Shown: positions 1 to 8,584, counted from the stretch's first letter. The stretch: 64,000 bases of DNA from HGM12587 sp945786935 (GCA_945786935.1 CALZFY010000002.1:1-64000), one strand, 5' to 3'. Numbers and translations: made by a program. The notes: generated by a model from the letters alone, not told the origin.

Positions 1-923
1 GCTGAAGAACGGGATGTTCTTGGGTTGATCTCAATAACGATGACACGGTCTGTCACCGGATCATGAGCAAACTGTACGTTGGTTCCACCGATAACACCGA
101 CAGAGTCTACAATCTTAAATGCCTGTTCTTTTAAACGATCCTGGCATTCCTGGGAGATTGTAAGCATTGGTGCGGAACAGAAAGAATCACCGGTGTGAAC
201 TCCTAACGGGTCAATGTTTTCAATGAAACATACGGTGATCATGTTACCTTCGCAGTCACGAACAACTTCAACCTCTAATTCTTCCCAGCCTAAGATGGAT
301 TCTTCTACGAGAACCTGTCCTACAAGGCTGGCCTGAAGTCCACGGGCACAGACAACCTTTAATTCTTCTTTATTATAAACGAGACCGCCGCCTTCGCCGC
401 CCATGGTGTAAGCAGGACGAAGTACAACCGGATAGTTCAGCTTGTCGGCAATGGCAAGAGCTTCGTCAACGCTGTAAGCAACCTCACTGCGTGCCATTTC
501 GATACCGAGCTGGTTCATTGTTTTCTTAAATTCAATACGGTCCTCGCCACGTTCGATGGCATCTACCTGAACACCGATTACCTTTACATTATATTTATCT
601 AAAATGCCGGCTTTGTATAATTCGGAGCTTAAGTTTAATGCAGACTGTCCACCAAGGTTTGGAAGAAGTGCATCCGGACGTTCTTTTGCAATGATCTGTT
701 CCAATCGATCCACATTCAGCGGTTCGATATAAGTTACATCAGCAGTTTCCGGGTCTGTCATGATGGTAGCAGGGTTTGAATTGACCAGCACGATTTCGTA
801 GCCAAGCTTACGAAGAGCTTTACATGCCTGGGTGCCGGAATAGTCAAACTCACAGGCCTGTCCGATGATAATTGGACCGGAACCGATGATCATTACCTTA
901 TTTATATCTGTTCTTTTTGGCAT
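1..923 (-). CDS. carB: Carbamoyl phosphate synthase large subunit, N-terminal part (cut by window edge)
   Basis: The minus-strand reading frame opens with MPKRTDINKVMIIGSGPI and continues through GQACEFDYSGTQACKAL, NSNPATIMTDP and LRPAYTMGGEGGG, the hallmark N-terminal and ATP-grasp segments of the synthetase subunit. The enzyme makes carbamoyl phosphate from bicarbonate, ammonia and ATP for pyrimidine and arginine synthesis. About 307 residues are present; the rest lies beyond base 1. The ATG at 923 was chosen over the ATG at 929 because GGAGG sits 9 bases before it and only 3 before the other. No carA precedes it; the neighbour is divergent. It has its own promoter. Confidence 0.95.
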   Translation of the reverse strand, partial: MPKRTDINKVMIIGSGPIIIGQACEFDYSGTQACKALRKLGYEIVLVNSNPATIMTDPETADVTYIEPLNVDRLEQIIAKERPDALLPNLGGQSALNLSSELYKAGILDKYNVKVIGVQVDAIERGEDRIEFKKTMNQLGIEMARSEVAYSVDEALAIADKLNYPVVLRPAYTMGGEGGGLVYNKEELKVVCARGLQASLVGQVLVEESILGWEELEVEVVRDCEGNMITVCFIENIDPLGVHTGDSFCSAPMLTISQECQDRLKEQAFKIVDSVGVIGGTNVQFAHDPVTDRVIVIEINPRTSRSS

Positions 924-956
924 AACCATAATCCTCCACATTGTTTTTCAAACTAT

Positions 957-984
957 ATTATAATACAAACTATAAAACTTACAA
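957..984 (-). promoter_or_regulatory. Sigma-A type promoter of carB
   Basis: On the minus strand TTGTAA (984-979) and TATAAT (962-957) are separated by 16 bases, about 34 bases before the carB start. This supports carB being transcribed on its own rather than behind carA. The boxes are seen; activity is inferred. Confidence 0.6.
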
Positions 985-1017
985 GAAATTTTTTGATATT
1001 TTTCCAAAAGAGTTATA

Positions 1018-1033
1018 GGTTATAGCTATAACC
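1018..1033. promoter_or_regulatory. Perfect 16-bp palindrome, candidate LysR-type operator of metY
   Basis: GGTTATAGCTATAACC is a perfect inverted repeat between the divergent carB and metY genes, and a further GTTATA half-site lies directly upstream (1012-1017). LysR-family regulators of sulfur and methionine genes bind AT-rich palindromes of this type, and a LysR gene is the second gene of the operon. Operator function is inferred. Confidence 0.5.
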
Positions 1034-1133
1034 AGATATTGAACACATGTATTAGACTTGAACTAAACGCTGTGCTATGATTACCTCAACAAATCAAGAG
1101 GAGTGCAGCACAGGCTGCAGAAATGAGGTCATT

Positions 1134-2444
1134 ATGGGAAAGAAAACAAGAGCAGAAAGAAATTTAAAATTTGAAACATTACAGTTACACGTTGGCCAGG
1201 AACAGCCGGATCCGGTGACAGATGCAAGAGCAGTTCCGATTTATCAGACGTCATCTTATGTATTCAGAAACTGCGAACATGCAGCGGCAAGATTCGGTTT
1301 AAGCGATGCCGGAAACATTTACGGAAGACTGACAAATCCCACAGAAGATGTATTTGAAAAGAGAATTGCAGCCTTAGAAGGCGGTGTGGCAGCCCTGGCA
1401 GTTGCATCCGGTGCAGCAGCCATTTCCTACACCTTCCAGAACCTGGCAAAAGCAGGGGAACATATTGTAGCAGCCCAAAATATTTACGGCGGAACCTATA
1501 ACCTTCTTGCACATACATTGCCGGAATATGGTATTACAGCAACCTTCGTGGACCCATTTGACTATGAAGAAGTAGAAGGAGCCATTCAGGAAAATACAAA
1601 GGCGGTCTTCATCGAGACTTTGGGAAATCCAAACTCCGATGTAGTAGATATTGAAAAAATTGCAGAAATTGCCCATGCACATCAGATTCCGTTGGTGATC
1701 GACAATACCTTTGCAACACCTTACCTGGTAAGACCGATTGAACACGGAGCAGACATTGTGGTTCATTCCGCTACGAAATTTATTGGCGGACACGGAACGA
1801 CCATCGGCGGTGTCATTGTTGACAGCGGTAAATTCGACTGGGAAGCAAGCGGAAAATTCCCGTCACTGACAGAACCGAACCCAAGCTACCACGGCATCAG
1901 CTTCACCAAAGCAGTGGGAGCAGCAGCTTTTGTAACAAAGATCCGTGCCATTCTTCTTCGTGATACGGGCGCAACACTTTCTCCGTTCCATGCATTTTTC
2001 TTCCTGCAGGGACTGGAAACTTTATCCTTAAGAGTGGAAAGACATGTTCAAAATGCATTAAAGGTGGTAGAATACTTAAATAATCATCCGCTGGTAGAAA
2101 AGGTAAATCATCCGTCAGTTTCCAAAGATCCGAAGCAGAAAGAACTCTATGAGAAATATTTCCCGAATGGAGGCGGTTCCATCTTTACCTTTGAAATTAA
2201 GGGAAGTGCCAGGGAAGCAAAGAAATTTATTGACAATCTGGAGCTTTTCTCTTTGCTGGCCAATGTGGCAGACGTAAAATCCCTGGTGATCCATCCGGCA
2301 TCCACTACCCATTCCCAGTTAAATGAACAAGAGCTTGCAGAGCAGGGTATCAAGCCAAATACTATCAGACTTTCCATCGGAACGGAAAATGTGGATGATA
2401 TCATTGAAGATTTAGAGGAAGCTTTTAAAGCAATTTCCGAATAA
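1134..2444 (+). CDS. metY: O-acetylhomoserine aminocarboxypropyltransferase (sulfhydrylase)
   Basis: A Cys/Met-metabolism PLP enzyme of 436 residues, the usual length. It joins O-acetylhomoserine with sulfide (or methanethiol) to give homocysteine (or methionine) in the cytoplasm. Visible marks are the N-terminal FETLQLHVGQEQPDP, YGRLTNPT, and SATKFIGGHGT, whose Lys215 would hold PLP. An in-frame ATG at 1077 exists, but the family begins near the ATG at 1134, which has GAGGT five bases ahead. The skipped stretch contains a small inverted repeat (GCAGC/GCTGC). Gene order metY, LysR, cysK with gaps of 9 and 25 bases indicates one sulfur operon. Confidence 0.93.
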   Translation: MGKKTRAERNLKFETLQLHVGQEQPDPVTDARAVPIYQTSSYVFRNCEHAAARFGLSDAGNIYGRLTNPTEDVFEKRIAALEGGVAALAVASGAAAISYTFQNLAKAGEHIVAAQNIYGGTYNLLAHTLPEYGITATFVDPFDYEEVEGAIQENTKAVFIETLGNPNSDVVDIEKIAEIAHAHQIPLVIDNTFATPYLVRPIEHGADIVVHSATKFIGGHGTTIGGVIVDSGKFDWEASGKFPSLTEPNPSYHGISFTKAVGAAAFVTKIRAILLRDTGATLSPFHAFFFLQGLETLSLRVERHVQNALKVVEYLNNHPLVEKVNHPSVSKDPKQKELYEKYFPNGGGSIFTFEIKGSAREAKKFIDNLELFSLLANVADVKSLVIHPASTTHSQLNEQELAEQGIKPNTIRLSIGTENVDDIIEDLEEAFKAISE

Positions 2445-2453
2445 GGAGTGCAA

Positions 2454-3365
2454 ATGACACTGACACAGTTAAGATATGTGGTGGCGGTAGCAGGGGAGCG
2501 GTCCATGAATGAGGCAGCGAAAAAGCTGTTCATCTCTCAGCCCAGTCTCTCTGCTGCTGTCAGGGAACTGGAGTCTGAGATCGGCATTGAGATCTTTCGA
2601 AGAACCGGCAGGGGCATTACCCTGACGCCGGAAGGAGAGGAATTTATCGGTTATGCCAGACAGGTTACCGAGCAATGTCAGCTCATTGAGACGAAATATG
2701 TTCAGAAAGAAAATGTGAGACGCAAGTTTGGAGTCTCCATGCAGCATTACACCTTTGCAGTCAATGCCTTTGTGGAAATGGTAAAGCAGTTTGGCATGGA
2801 AAAATATGAATTTGCCGTGCGGGAAACCAAGACCTATGAGGTCATTGAGGATGTTAAAAATTTCAAAAGTGAGATTGGCATTTTATATTTAAATGAATTT
2901 AACAGCAAGGTGCTGAATAAATTGTTTGCAGATTACGATCTGGAATTTCAGGAGATCTTAAGGTGCAGCATTTATGTGTATCTCTGGAAAGGCCATCCCC
3001 TTGCCGGGAGACAGGAAATCACCATGGAGGAGCTGGAGGATTATCCCTGTCTTTCCTTTGAACAGGGCAATTACAATTCCTTTTACTTTGCAGAAGAGGT
3101 CTTAAGCAACTATCAGTATAAGCAGCTGATTAAGGCCAATGACCGGGCAACCCTTCTGAACCTGATGGTGGGGTTAAATGGATACACCCTTTGTTCCGGC
3201 ATTATCTGTGAGGAGTTAAACGGCTCTGACTACTGTGCGGTGAAATTAAAGTCCGATGAGAAGATGTCCATTGGTTACCTGAAACGAAAGGGCATTGCCC
3301 TGAGTGAACTGGGGCAGAAATATATTGAAGAGCTTTCAAAGTATAAAGACAAAGCATTAGGTTAA
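2454..3365 (+). CDS. LysR-family transcriptional regulator (CysB/CmbR-like context)
   Basis: A regulator of 303 residues, the standard LysR size. The first 60 residues hold the winged helix-turn-helix (LTQLRYVVAVA, SQPSLSAAVRELE), followed by a two-lobed effector-binding region. The ATG at 2454 follows AAGGAG by five bases and is preferred to the GTG at 2448, which lies inside that site. Placed between metY and cysK, it probably controls sulfur assimilation, sensing a pathway intermediate such as O-acetylserine or O-acetylhomoserine; the ligand cannot be read from sequence. The palindrome at 1018-1033 is a likely target. Confidence 0.88.
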   Translation: MTLTQLRYVVAVAGERSMNEAAKKLFISQPSLSAAVRELESEIGIEIFRRTGRGITLTPEGEEFIGYARQVTEQCQLIETKYVQKENVRRKFGVSMQHYTFAVNAFVEMVKQFGMEKYEFAVRETKTYEVIEDVKNFKSEIGILYLNEFNSKVLNKLFADYDLEFQEILRCSIYVYLWKGHPLAGRQEITMEELEDYPCLSFEQGNYNSFYFAEEVLSNYQYKQLIKANDRATLLNLMVGLNGYTLCSGIICEELNGSDYCAVKLKSDEKMSIGYLKRKGIALSELGQKYIEELSKYKDKALG

Positions 3366-3390
3366 ATGTGTAAATGAGGAGGAATTTGTC

Positions 3391-4329
3391 ATGAGCGATA
3401 TTAAAACAAGTGCATTGGAACTGATTGGAAATACACCGATTCTGGAGCTTAGACGCTACACCCAAAAAGTCGGCGTAACGGACGCTAAAATTTATGCGAA
3501 GCTGGAGTATTTAAATACAGCCGGTTCTGTAAAAGATCGTGTGGCATTGTCCATGATCGAGGATGCGGAAGAAAAAGGAATCTTAAAAGAGGGGGCAACC
3601 ATTATCGAGCCAACCTCCGGAAATACAGGAATCGGCCTTGCCATGGTGGCAGCTGCCAAAGGCTATCATGCGATTTTAACATTACCGGAAACCATGAGTG
3701 AGGAAAGAAGAAACCTGCTTCGTGCCTATGGTGCCGAGCTGGTACTGACAGAAGGAGCAAAGGGCATGAAAGGTGCCATTGCAAAAGCAGAAGAATTAAG
3801 AGACTCTATTCCGGGTGCTGTGATCTTAGGTCAGTTTGACAATCCTGCTAATGCCCAGGCGCATAGAAAAACCACAGGACCGGAAATCTGGGAGCAGACC
3901 GATGGAAAAGTGGATATCTTTGTGGCCGGAGTTGGAACCGGCGGAACGGTGACCGGTGTAGGCGAGTATTTAAAATCCAAAAATCCGGACATTAAGGTCG
4001 TAGCTGTAGAGCCTGCCACAAGCCCGGTATTATCCGGCGGCCAGCCGGGACCTCATAAGATTCAGGGAATCGGTGCAGGATTTGTACCGAAGGTATTAAA
4101 TACCGGAATTTATGATGAGATCATTAAGATCGAAAATGAGGATGCTTTTAAAGAAGGCGGAAGATTTGCACTTAGCGAGGGGATTTTAGTAGGTATTTCC
4201 TCCGGCGCGGCACTAAAAGCTGCCACAGAGCTTGCAAAACGTCCGGAAAATGCGGGAAAGAATATCGTAGTATTACTGCCGGATTCCGGGGACAGATACT
4301 TGTCCACACCTCTGTTTAAATATGAATAA
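3391..4329 (+). CDS. cysK: Cysteine synthase A (O-acetylserine thiol-lyase)
   Basis: A PLP-dependent enzyme of 312 residues that turns O-acetylserine and sulfide into cysteine. It shows LELIGNTPILEL near the start, the PLP lysine in AGSVKDRVA (Lys48), EPTSGNTGIGLAM (the loop that binds the substrate carboxylate), the phosphate-binding GVGTGGTVTGVG and a C-terminal LLPDSGDRYLST. A strong AGGAGG site precedes the ATG. It closes the metY-LysR-cysK operon and is followed by a strong terminator. No serine acetyltransferase gene is in the window. Confidence 0.95.
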   Translation: MSDIKTSALELIGNTPILELRRYTQKVGVTDAKIYAKLEYLNTAGSVKDRVALSMIEDAEEKGILKEGATIIEPTSGNTGIGLAMVAAAKGYHAILTLPETMSEERRNLLRAYGAELVLTEGAKGMKGAIAKAEELRDSIPGAVILGQFDNPANAQAHRKTTGPEIWEQTDGKVDIFVAGVGTGGTVTGVGEYLKSKNPDIKVVAVEPATSPVLSGGQPGPHKIQGIGAGFVPKVLNTGIYDEIIKIENEDAFKEGGRFALSEGILVGISSGAALKAATELAKRPENAGKNIVVLLPDSGDRYLSTPLFKYE

Positions 4330-4347
4330 ATTGAAATCATTCAGCAG

Positions 4348-4375
4348 AAAATGGAGCCTTTCAGGGCTCCATTTT
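4348..4375 (+). terminator. Rho-independent terminator after cysK
   Basis: AAAATGGAGCC and GGCTCCATTTT form a perfect 11-bp stem around a six-base loop, ending in a T run. Confidence 0.85.
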
Positions 4376-4422
4376 AGTTGCGGGACAGAGTGAATTCCTG
4401 CTTTCATCTTTTGGGGATTTCG

Positions 4423-4431
4423 TGCTATAAT
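4423..4431 (+). promoter_or_regulatory. Extended -10 promoter of the Dabb gene
   Basis: TGCTATAAT is an extended -10 element 61 bases before the start at 4493. No good -35 box is seen, as is common for extended -10 promoters. Confidence 0.5.
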
Positions 4432-4492
4432 AAGCTTTAGAATGGTTTATAAAAAATATGGGATATCGAATAAAGAAAAAGGAGACTTAAAT

Positions 4493-4798
4493 ATGGTAAA
4501 ACATTTGATTTTATGGCAGTTAAAGGATGAACTCTCAGCAGAGGAAAAGAGCGTGATCAAGACAGAAATGAAGGCAGGACTGGAAGCTCTTGCGGGAAAA
4601 ATTCCGGGATTATTAGATGTGAAGGTTCAGATTGAAGGACTGGCTTCCTCTAATGCGGAAGTAATGCTGGATACTACATTTACAGATGAGGAAGCACTGA
4701 AGGTTTATGCGACTCATCCTGAACACGTTGCGGTAGCAGACAGTAAGGTTCGTCCGTTTACTAAGACAAGACTTTGTCTGGATTTTGAGGTAAACTAA
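4493..4798 (+). CDS. Dabb (stress-responsive A/B barrel) domain protein
   Basis: A small protein of 101 residues. MVKHLILWQLKDEL at the start and a C-terminal YATHPEHVAVADSKVRPF, with the conserved HPEH-type segment, are typical of the dimeric alpha/beta-barrel Dabb fold. The biochemical role is unknown for most bacterial members. The start at 4493 follows AAAGGAG by seven bases; a possible upstream ATG at 4442 lacks a binding site. The diguanylate cyclase gene begins 30 bases later on the same strand without a terminator between, so they may share a message. Confidence 0.8.
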   Translation: MVKHLILWQLKDELSAEEKSVIKTEMKAGLEALAGKIPGLLDVKVQIEGLASSNAEVMLDTTFTDEEALKVYATHPEHVAVADSKVRPFTKTRLCLDFEVN

Positions 4799-4828
4799 AA
4801 TAAGATAAAAGAACAGGAAGGTTCGAGG

Positions 4829-5260
4829 GTGTTTGGGAAAACTGGAATTAAAAATCAAAAGTATTATCGTAGAAAGATTTTATTCCTGATATTGTTGCTC
4901 ATCTGTGTGTTTGTCAGCTTGCGGTATATCAGTATACAGGTGATGGAACTGTCAGAACGGCAGTGCGTCAATCGTTTGATGGAGAATACAGATCATTTCT
5001 GTACAGTGTTAAATCAGAGTATCGAGGACGCAAGGGATCATTTGGAGTCGCTGGCAGATGTATCGGGGGAGAATATCAACGATAAAGACAAGCTGCAGGA
5101 GATGCTTCAGGCTTTTGAGGTTTATGGCGCTCTTTGCCGTTTGGAAATTCTTTTTCCGGATAATACTTTGATGATGTCGGGAGTAAAAGAAATTGTTCCC
5201 ACAAGTTTAAACTTTGAAGAAGAAGCTGCCAAAGGCAGTATTATTTCCCCTCCAGAATGA
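4829..5260 (+). CDS. Diguanylate cyclase, N-terminal fragment (frameshifted gene, part 1)
   Basis: Starts with GTG behind AGGAAG and encodes 143 residues: a short basic N-terminus, one membrane helix (about residues 16-37) and the first half of an extracellular sensor domain of Cache type. The frame then ends at a TGA. The next frame (from 5257) continues the same domain in the -1 register, so this looks like the front part of one protein of about 630 residues broken by a single missing base near 5240-5257, where a CCCC run lies. Alone it would be a membrane stub without output domain. Confidence 0.6.
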   Translation: MFGKTGIKNQKYYRRKILFLILLLICVFVSLRYISIQVMELSERQCVNRLMENTDHFCTVLNQSIEDARDHLESLADVSGENINDKDKLQEMLQAFEVYGALCRLEILFPDNTLMMSGVKEIVPTSLNFEEEAAKGSIISPPE

Positions 5261-6720
5261 AGGACCCGTTGGATGGAAAGAAAGATATTTTTAAGATAGC
5301 GATTCCTATCAAAGATGAAAACAAAACTCATGGAATTTTATATGGGATCATGGATATTGAATTGCTTACAAAAGCATTAGACCTGTCATTTTACGAGGGC
5401 AAAGCAGATTATTTTGTAATAGAACAATATAATGGTGAATTGGTTTTGGATACCAGAACCGATAATTTATCTGATGAAAATGAAAAATTCCGGGTTTCCG
5501 AGCAGGAGCAGTTGTATGAAGCTGTTTTGGGAATCAAAAAAGACCTTAGAATTGGAAAGGAAAGTTACGCTAAGCTCTATGCTAAAAAGACCGGGGAATA
5601 CATTTTTTTAGGTTACGGAAATGTTGGTATTAAGGACTGGAGAGGTATGATCTCGGTTCCGGAAAATGTTGCATTTTCCTATGCGGATGAGACGATGCTT
5701 GCTTTGCGCGGATCCATGGTCCTCGTGTTTTTGAGCGTACTTCTGTTTATGGCATTTTCTTTAAGACAGGAATTAAAGGAAATTAAGAAGAACCAGTTTG
5801 TAATGCAGATGCAGTCCCTTTTGATGCAGGCGCAGCGAACAGAACAGGACTTTGAACAGGCATTGCTTACTGTCAAGGATAAATTTTTGGGAGAAATCAT
5901 TTTTCTTACGAATTTCAATGAATCTACAGAGAAGCTTCTGGTTATGGGAAATACAAGTATTGAAGAGGAGCTTCAGGACTCTTCCAAAGAGTTTATCAGA
6001 GAAATGACTGCTTATGCGAAACAGAGCGGGAAAGGGGAGATCCTTTCACCGGGAAGTGTTATGGCGAGAAACTGTCCATTTACCACCGGTCTTTGTATGA
6101 AGTACCATATGGACAATATGATCTTCCTGCCAATGTATACTCCTGATGGAGAAGTTTCGGATATTATGGGAATCATGGGTGCAAAATCCGTATCTTATTC
6201 ATTGGAACTGTTAGAAGATTTGTCTGTTGATTTTGTTTTGACGATGCATGATTTAAAATATCTTAGGAAGATAGAAAAAGCAAGTATGGAAGATACCCTG
6301 ACCGGCACCATGAACAGGGCTAGCTATCATGAGAAAAAAGCAATGATCAAAAAGAATCCGCCGGATACCCTGGGATGTATCTATATTGATGTAGATAATC
6401 TTCATATGATCAATAATTTTTATGGTCATGACATGGGAGATGCGATGTTAAGATGTATTTGCAGTACACTGGCAGAACAATTCGGAGTCCGAAATATATA
6501 TCGTATCGGCGGTGACGAATTTGTGATCTTTAAAGAACATATTTCAGAGGTTGAATTGATTCAAAAAATGGAAAAAGCCAATGAGTTTATTATTGAAGAT
6601 GATTTCCATGTTTCCTACGGGATAGAGTGGTCTGCAAGTCCTTTTGATCTGGAAAAAATGATCAAATCAGCCGAAGACAAAATGTATGAGGCAAAGAAGC
6701 AATATCATAGGAATTCGTAA
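5257..6720 (+). CDS. GGDEF diguanylate cyclase, C-terminal fragment (frameshifted gene, part 2)
   Basis: 487 residues holding the second half of the sensor domain, a membrane helix (about 149-168, VLVFLSVLLFMAFSL), a linker region that may be GAF-like, and a complete GGDEF domain. The active-site signature RIGGDEFVIF and the upstream DTLTGTMNRASY and NFYGHDMGD segments are intact, so the catalytic part could still make cyclic di-GMP from two GTP. No RxxD product-inhibition site stands at the usual place before GGDEF. The ATG at 5257 overlaps the stop of the first fragment (ATGA), so coupled translation is possible, but the sensor domain is cut in the middle. Probably a pseudogene or a base-call error. 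Confidence 0.75.
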   Translation: MKDPLDGKKDIFKIAIPIKDENKTHGILYGIMDIELLTKALDLSFYEGKADYFVIEQYNGELVLDTRTDNLSDENEKFRVSEQEQLYEAVLGIKKDLRIGKESYAKLYAKKTGEYIFLGYGNVGIKDWRGMISVPENVAFSYADETMLALRGSMVLVFLSVLLFMAFSLRQELKEIKKNQFVMQMQSLLMQAQRTEQDFEQALLTVKDKFLGEIIFLTNFNESTEKLLVMGNTSIEEELQDSSKEFIREMTAYAKQSGKGEILSPGSVMARNCPFTTGLCMKYHMDNMIFLPMYTPDGEVSDIMGIMGAKSVSYSLELLEDLSVDFVLTMHDLKYLRKIEKASMEDTLTGTMNRASYHEKKAMIKKNPPDTLGCIYIDVDNLHMINNFYGHDMGDAMLRCICSTLAEQFGVRNIYRIGGDEFVIFKEHISEVELIQKMEKANEFIIEDDFHVSYGIEWSASPFDLEKMIKSAEDKMYEAKKQYHRNS

Positions 6721-6793
6721 AATTCTCAGGTGGTGTCGTGGTCTTTTGAGCTTCTGTATGGTATCCTCTACTCAAAGAAAAGGAGGGATCCTT

Positions 6794-7714
6794 ATGATGA
6801 ACCAGGAAAAGACAGGCAGATTTATCGCCGCTTTAAGGAAGGAAAAGAAAATGACGCAGGAGCAGCTGGCTGAAAAGCTGGGTGTCAGCAACCGAAGTGT
6901 TTCGAGATGGGAAAATGGGAACACCATGCCGGAGCTGTCCTTGCTGCAGGCTCTTTCGGAAAATCTTGGAGTTACAGTTTTGGAACTGTTAAACGGGGAG
7001 CGGTTGGAGAAGGCTGTTACGGAGAAGAAAAATATTGATCTGATCATTGAATTTTCAAGACAGGAAAACGAACGGAAAGCAAAACGATTGAATCGGCACT
7101 TTTTTGCCGGACTGGTATGTTTGCTGTTGGTGATTCTTCAGGAACGTTTTCATATCCTTGCATTCCTGTCGAAGCCGTCTTTGGAAAGCTTTATTTATGG
7201 AGTTTTACTGATTTTAGGCGTTTGGTTTGAAATGTGTGGGTTTTATGAGAATCTTAAAACAAAGATTTTTACACCGAAAGAGATGGAAATCATTAGCAAT
7301 ACCGATGGTGCAGTACAGATGAAGACAGCCGGAGAGATGCTTCAGTTTGCCAGGAAGTATCAGAAGGCTGAATTAAAGCAGTATGAGCAGGCTTTTGGGA
7401 AAATTGCTGAAAATTTATATGAGGATGAGTGGGTATCCTTTTCCATGGTAGGAGACGGTTATACCATAGGGGACAATCCGGGACCATGGCATATTTGTGT
7501 GGCAGTTACCCCAAAACGGTTGATTCTTTGCGGCGAAAGCGTCCGGGGAAGAATATTTACCGGATATGATATGGATGATATCCGGCGAAGTGATATCAGC
7601 TCAGTAGAACTGGTTCATGGTAAAATCGTGCTGAACACAGCGCAAGGTATCGTAAAGCTGGAAGGTAAAGAGATGAATCACAGAATAGAAGAATTGAAAG
7701 AGGCTCTTTTATAG
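6794..7714 (+). CDS. XRE-family helix-turn-helix protein with two membrane helices and a PH-like C-terminus
   Basis: 306 residues. Residues 5-65 form an XRE helix-turn-helix (FIAALRKEKKMTQEQLAEKL, SNRSVSRWENG). Two hydrophobic segments follow (around 110-125 and 138-155), and the last 110 residues (EWVSFSMVGDGYTIG..., VAVTPKRLILCG) resemble a bacterial PH domain. It is therefore a membrane-tied candidate regulator. The start at 6794 has AGGAGGG seven bases ahead; an upstream in-frame start at 6686 would overlap the preceding gene and lacks a binding site. Its stop codon overlaps the end of the converging gene by six bases, inside a shared terminator. Ligand and targets unknown. Confidence 0.8.
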   Translation: MMNQEKTGRFIAALRKEKKMTQEQLAEKLGVSNRSVSRWENGNTMPELSLLQALSENLGVTVLELLNGERLEKAVTEKKNIDLIIEFSRQENERKAKRLNRHFFAGLVCLLLVILQERFHILAFLSKPSLESFIYGVLLILGVWFEMCGFYENLKTKIFTPKEMEIISNTDGAVQMKTAGEMLQFARKYQKAELKQYEQAFGKIAENLYEDEWVSFSMVGDGYTIGDNPGPWHICVAVTPKRLILCGESVRGRIFTGYDMDDIRRSDISSVELVHGKIVLNTAQGIVKLEGKEMNHRIEELKEALL

Positions 7715-7723
7715 AGCCTCTTT
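7697..7723. terminator. Bidirectional terminator embedded in two overlapping gene ends
   Basis: AAAGAGGCTC and GAGCCTCTTT form a perfect 10-bp stem with a seven-base loop and T runs on both strands. The stem codes for the last residues of both converging genes, which overlap at 7709-7714. Confidence 0.8.
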
Positions 7724-8584
7724 TAATAGTTTCTTCTGATATTCCGGATCTTTCGTGCTTCTCTCCAGATCATCAAAACGCTTTTCCTGAATCAGATAAG
7801 CGTTTAGCCTGTTGATCTCTTCTGCACTGATCTCATCCTGGTGATTCTGGCTTTCCAGACGCCGGATCGCTTCCCATACTGCTTCCATATCTTTAGAAGA
7901 GGTGCTGCCCTGTGCAGCATCAGATTCTTCAACATCAGCTTTTTTAGTGGCGTCATATTCTGCCAGCAGACCGGCAGGTATGGAGCCGTCTTCCCGCATG
8001 CGTCTTGGATCGTCCACATGGATCTCATAATCAGAGAGCGGTTTTCCCATCATTGTCAGAATCTGTGCTAAAGATGGGGCGTATACACAAATGGTGCCTG
8101 CCCAGTATTGCTGCCTTGTGCGGTCAATGCCGCCCGGTGCAGCAGTCATTTCCACAAAAGGAAGGAAAAGTTCCTTGATCTCACTGGTCTGGCGGGCCCA
8201 GTCCGGAAACTCGGTACCGTCAAACTGTTTGAAATTTACAAAAGGAGAAGAAGTAATGTATAAGAAGTCTTCCCATTCTTCCTCAGCTACAAATGGCTGG
8301 GATTTCAATACGAGAACTTTGATCTTATCATTTTCCTTCCATATAACAGCAGGACAGTTGACAACATTATAGGTACGTGCCTGAGAAATCACAATCTTAT
8401 AGGATTCCTCAGGTACATTGAATTTTTTTAATATAGCCTGAAAATCATCGTCCTTTGAGATGGCTACCTTTTCGGTAGTGTCCGGATATTTCTTTTCCAA
8501 CTGTCTGCTTTTGAGCCATAAGAGGAGAAACGACAGGCAAAAGAGGACGATAAGCACAGCCAATATAATAAGTCCTTCACGCAT
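7709..8584 (-). CDS. Membrane-anchored protein of unknown function
   Basis: 291 residues with one strong N-terminal membrane helix (about 4-24) followed by a soluble domain, perhaps cytoplasmic, with segments such as QARTYNVVNCPAVIW and VNFKQFDGTEFPDW. The last 80 residues are rich in charged residues and look helical. No family was recognised. It is the third gene of a minus-strand operon nagA-gatZ-this gene: its ATG lies 11 bases from the gatZ stop and the binding site (TAGGATAA) overlaps that stop. A link with amino-sugar use is only by position. Confidence 0.6.
   Translation of the reverse strand: MREGLIILAVLIVLFCLSFLLLWLKSRQLEKKYPDTTEKVAISKDDDFQAILKKFNVPEESYKIVISQARTYNVVNCPAVIWKENDKIKVLVLKSQPFVAEEEWEDFLYITSSPFVNFKQFDGTEFPDWARQTSEIKELFLPFVEMTAAPGGIDRTRQQYWAGTICVYAPSLAQILTMMGKPLSDYEIHVDDPRRMREDGSIPAGLLAEYDATKKADVEESDAAQGSTSSKDMEAVWEAIRRLESQNHQDEISAEEINRLNAYLIQEKRFDDLERSTKDPEYQKKLLKEAL

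Noticed and set aside
924..1133. SAM riboswitch or T-box leader before metY
   Set aside because: The 210-base gap lacks the conserved helices, the T-box sequence and a terminator; a palindromic DNA operator fits better.
1374..1793. Minus-strand frame of 139 codons inside metY
   Set aside because: Cysteine-rich, low-complexity translation with no ribosome site; a shadow of the metY codon pattern.
4829..5260. Programmed -1 frameshift making full-length diguanylate cyclase
   Set aside because: No proper X XXY YYZ heptamer in the right register stands before the stop, and no strong stimulating hairpin follows; a mutation or base-call error is simpler.
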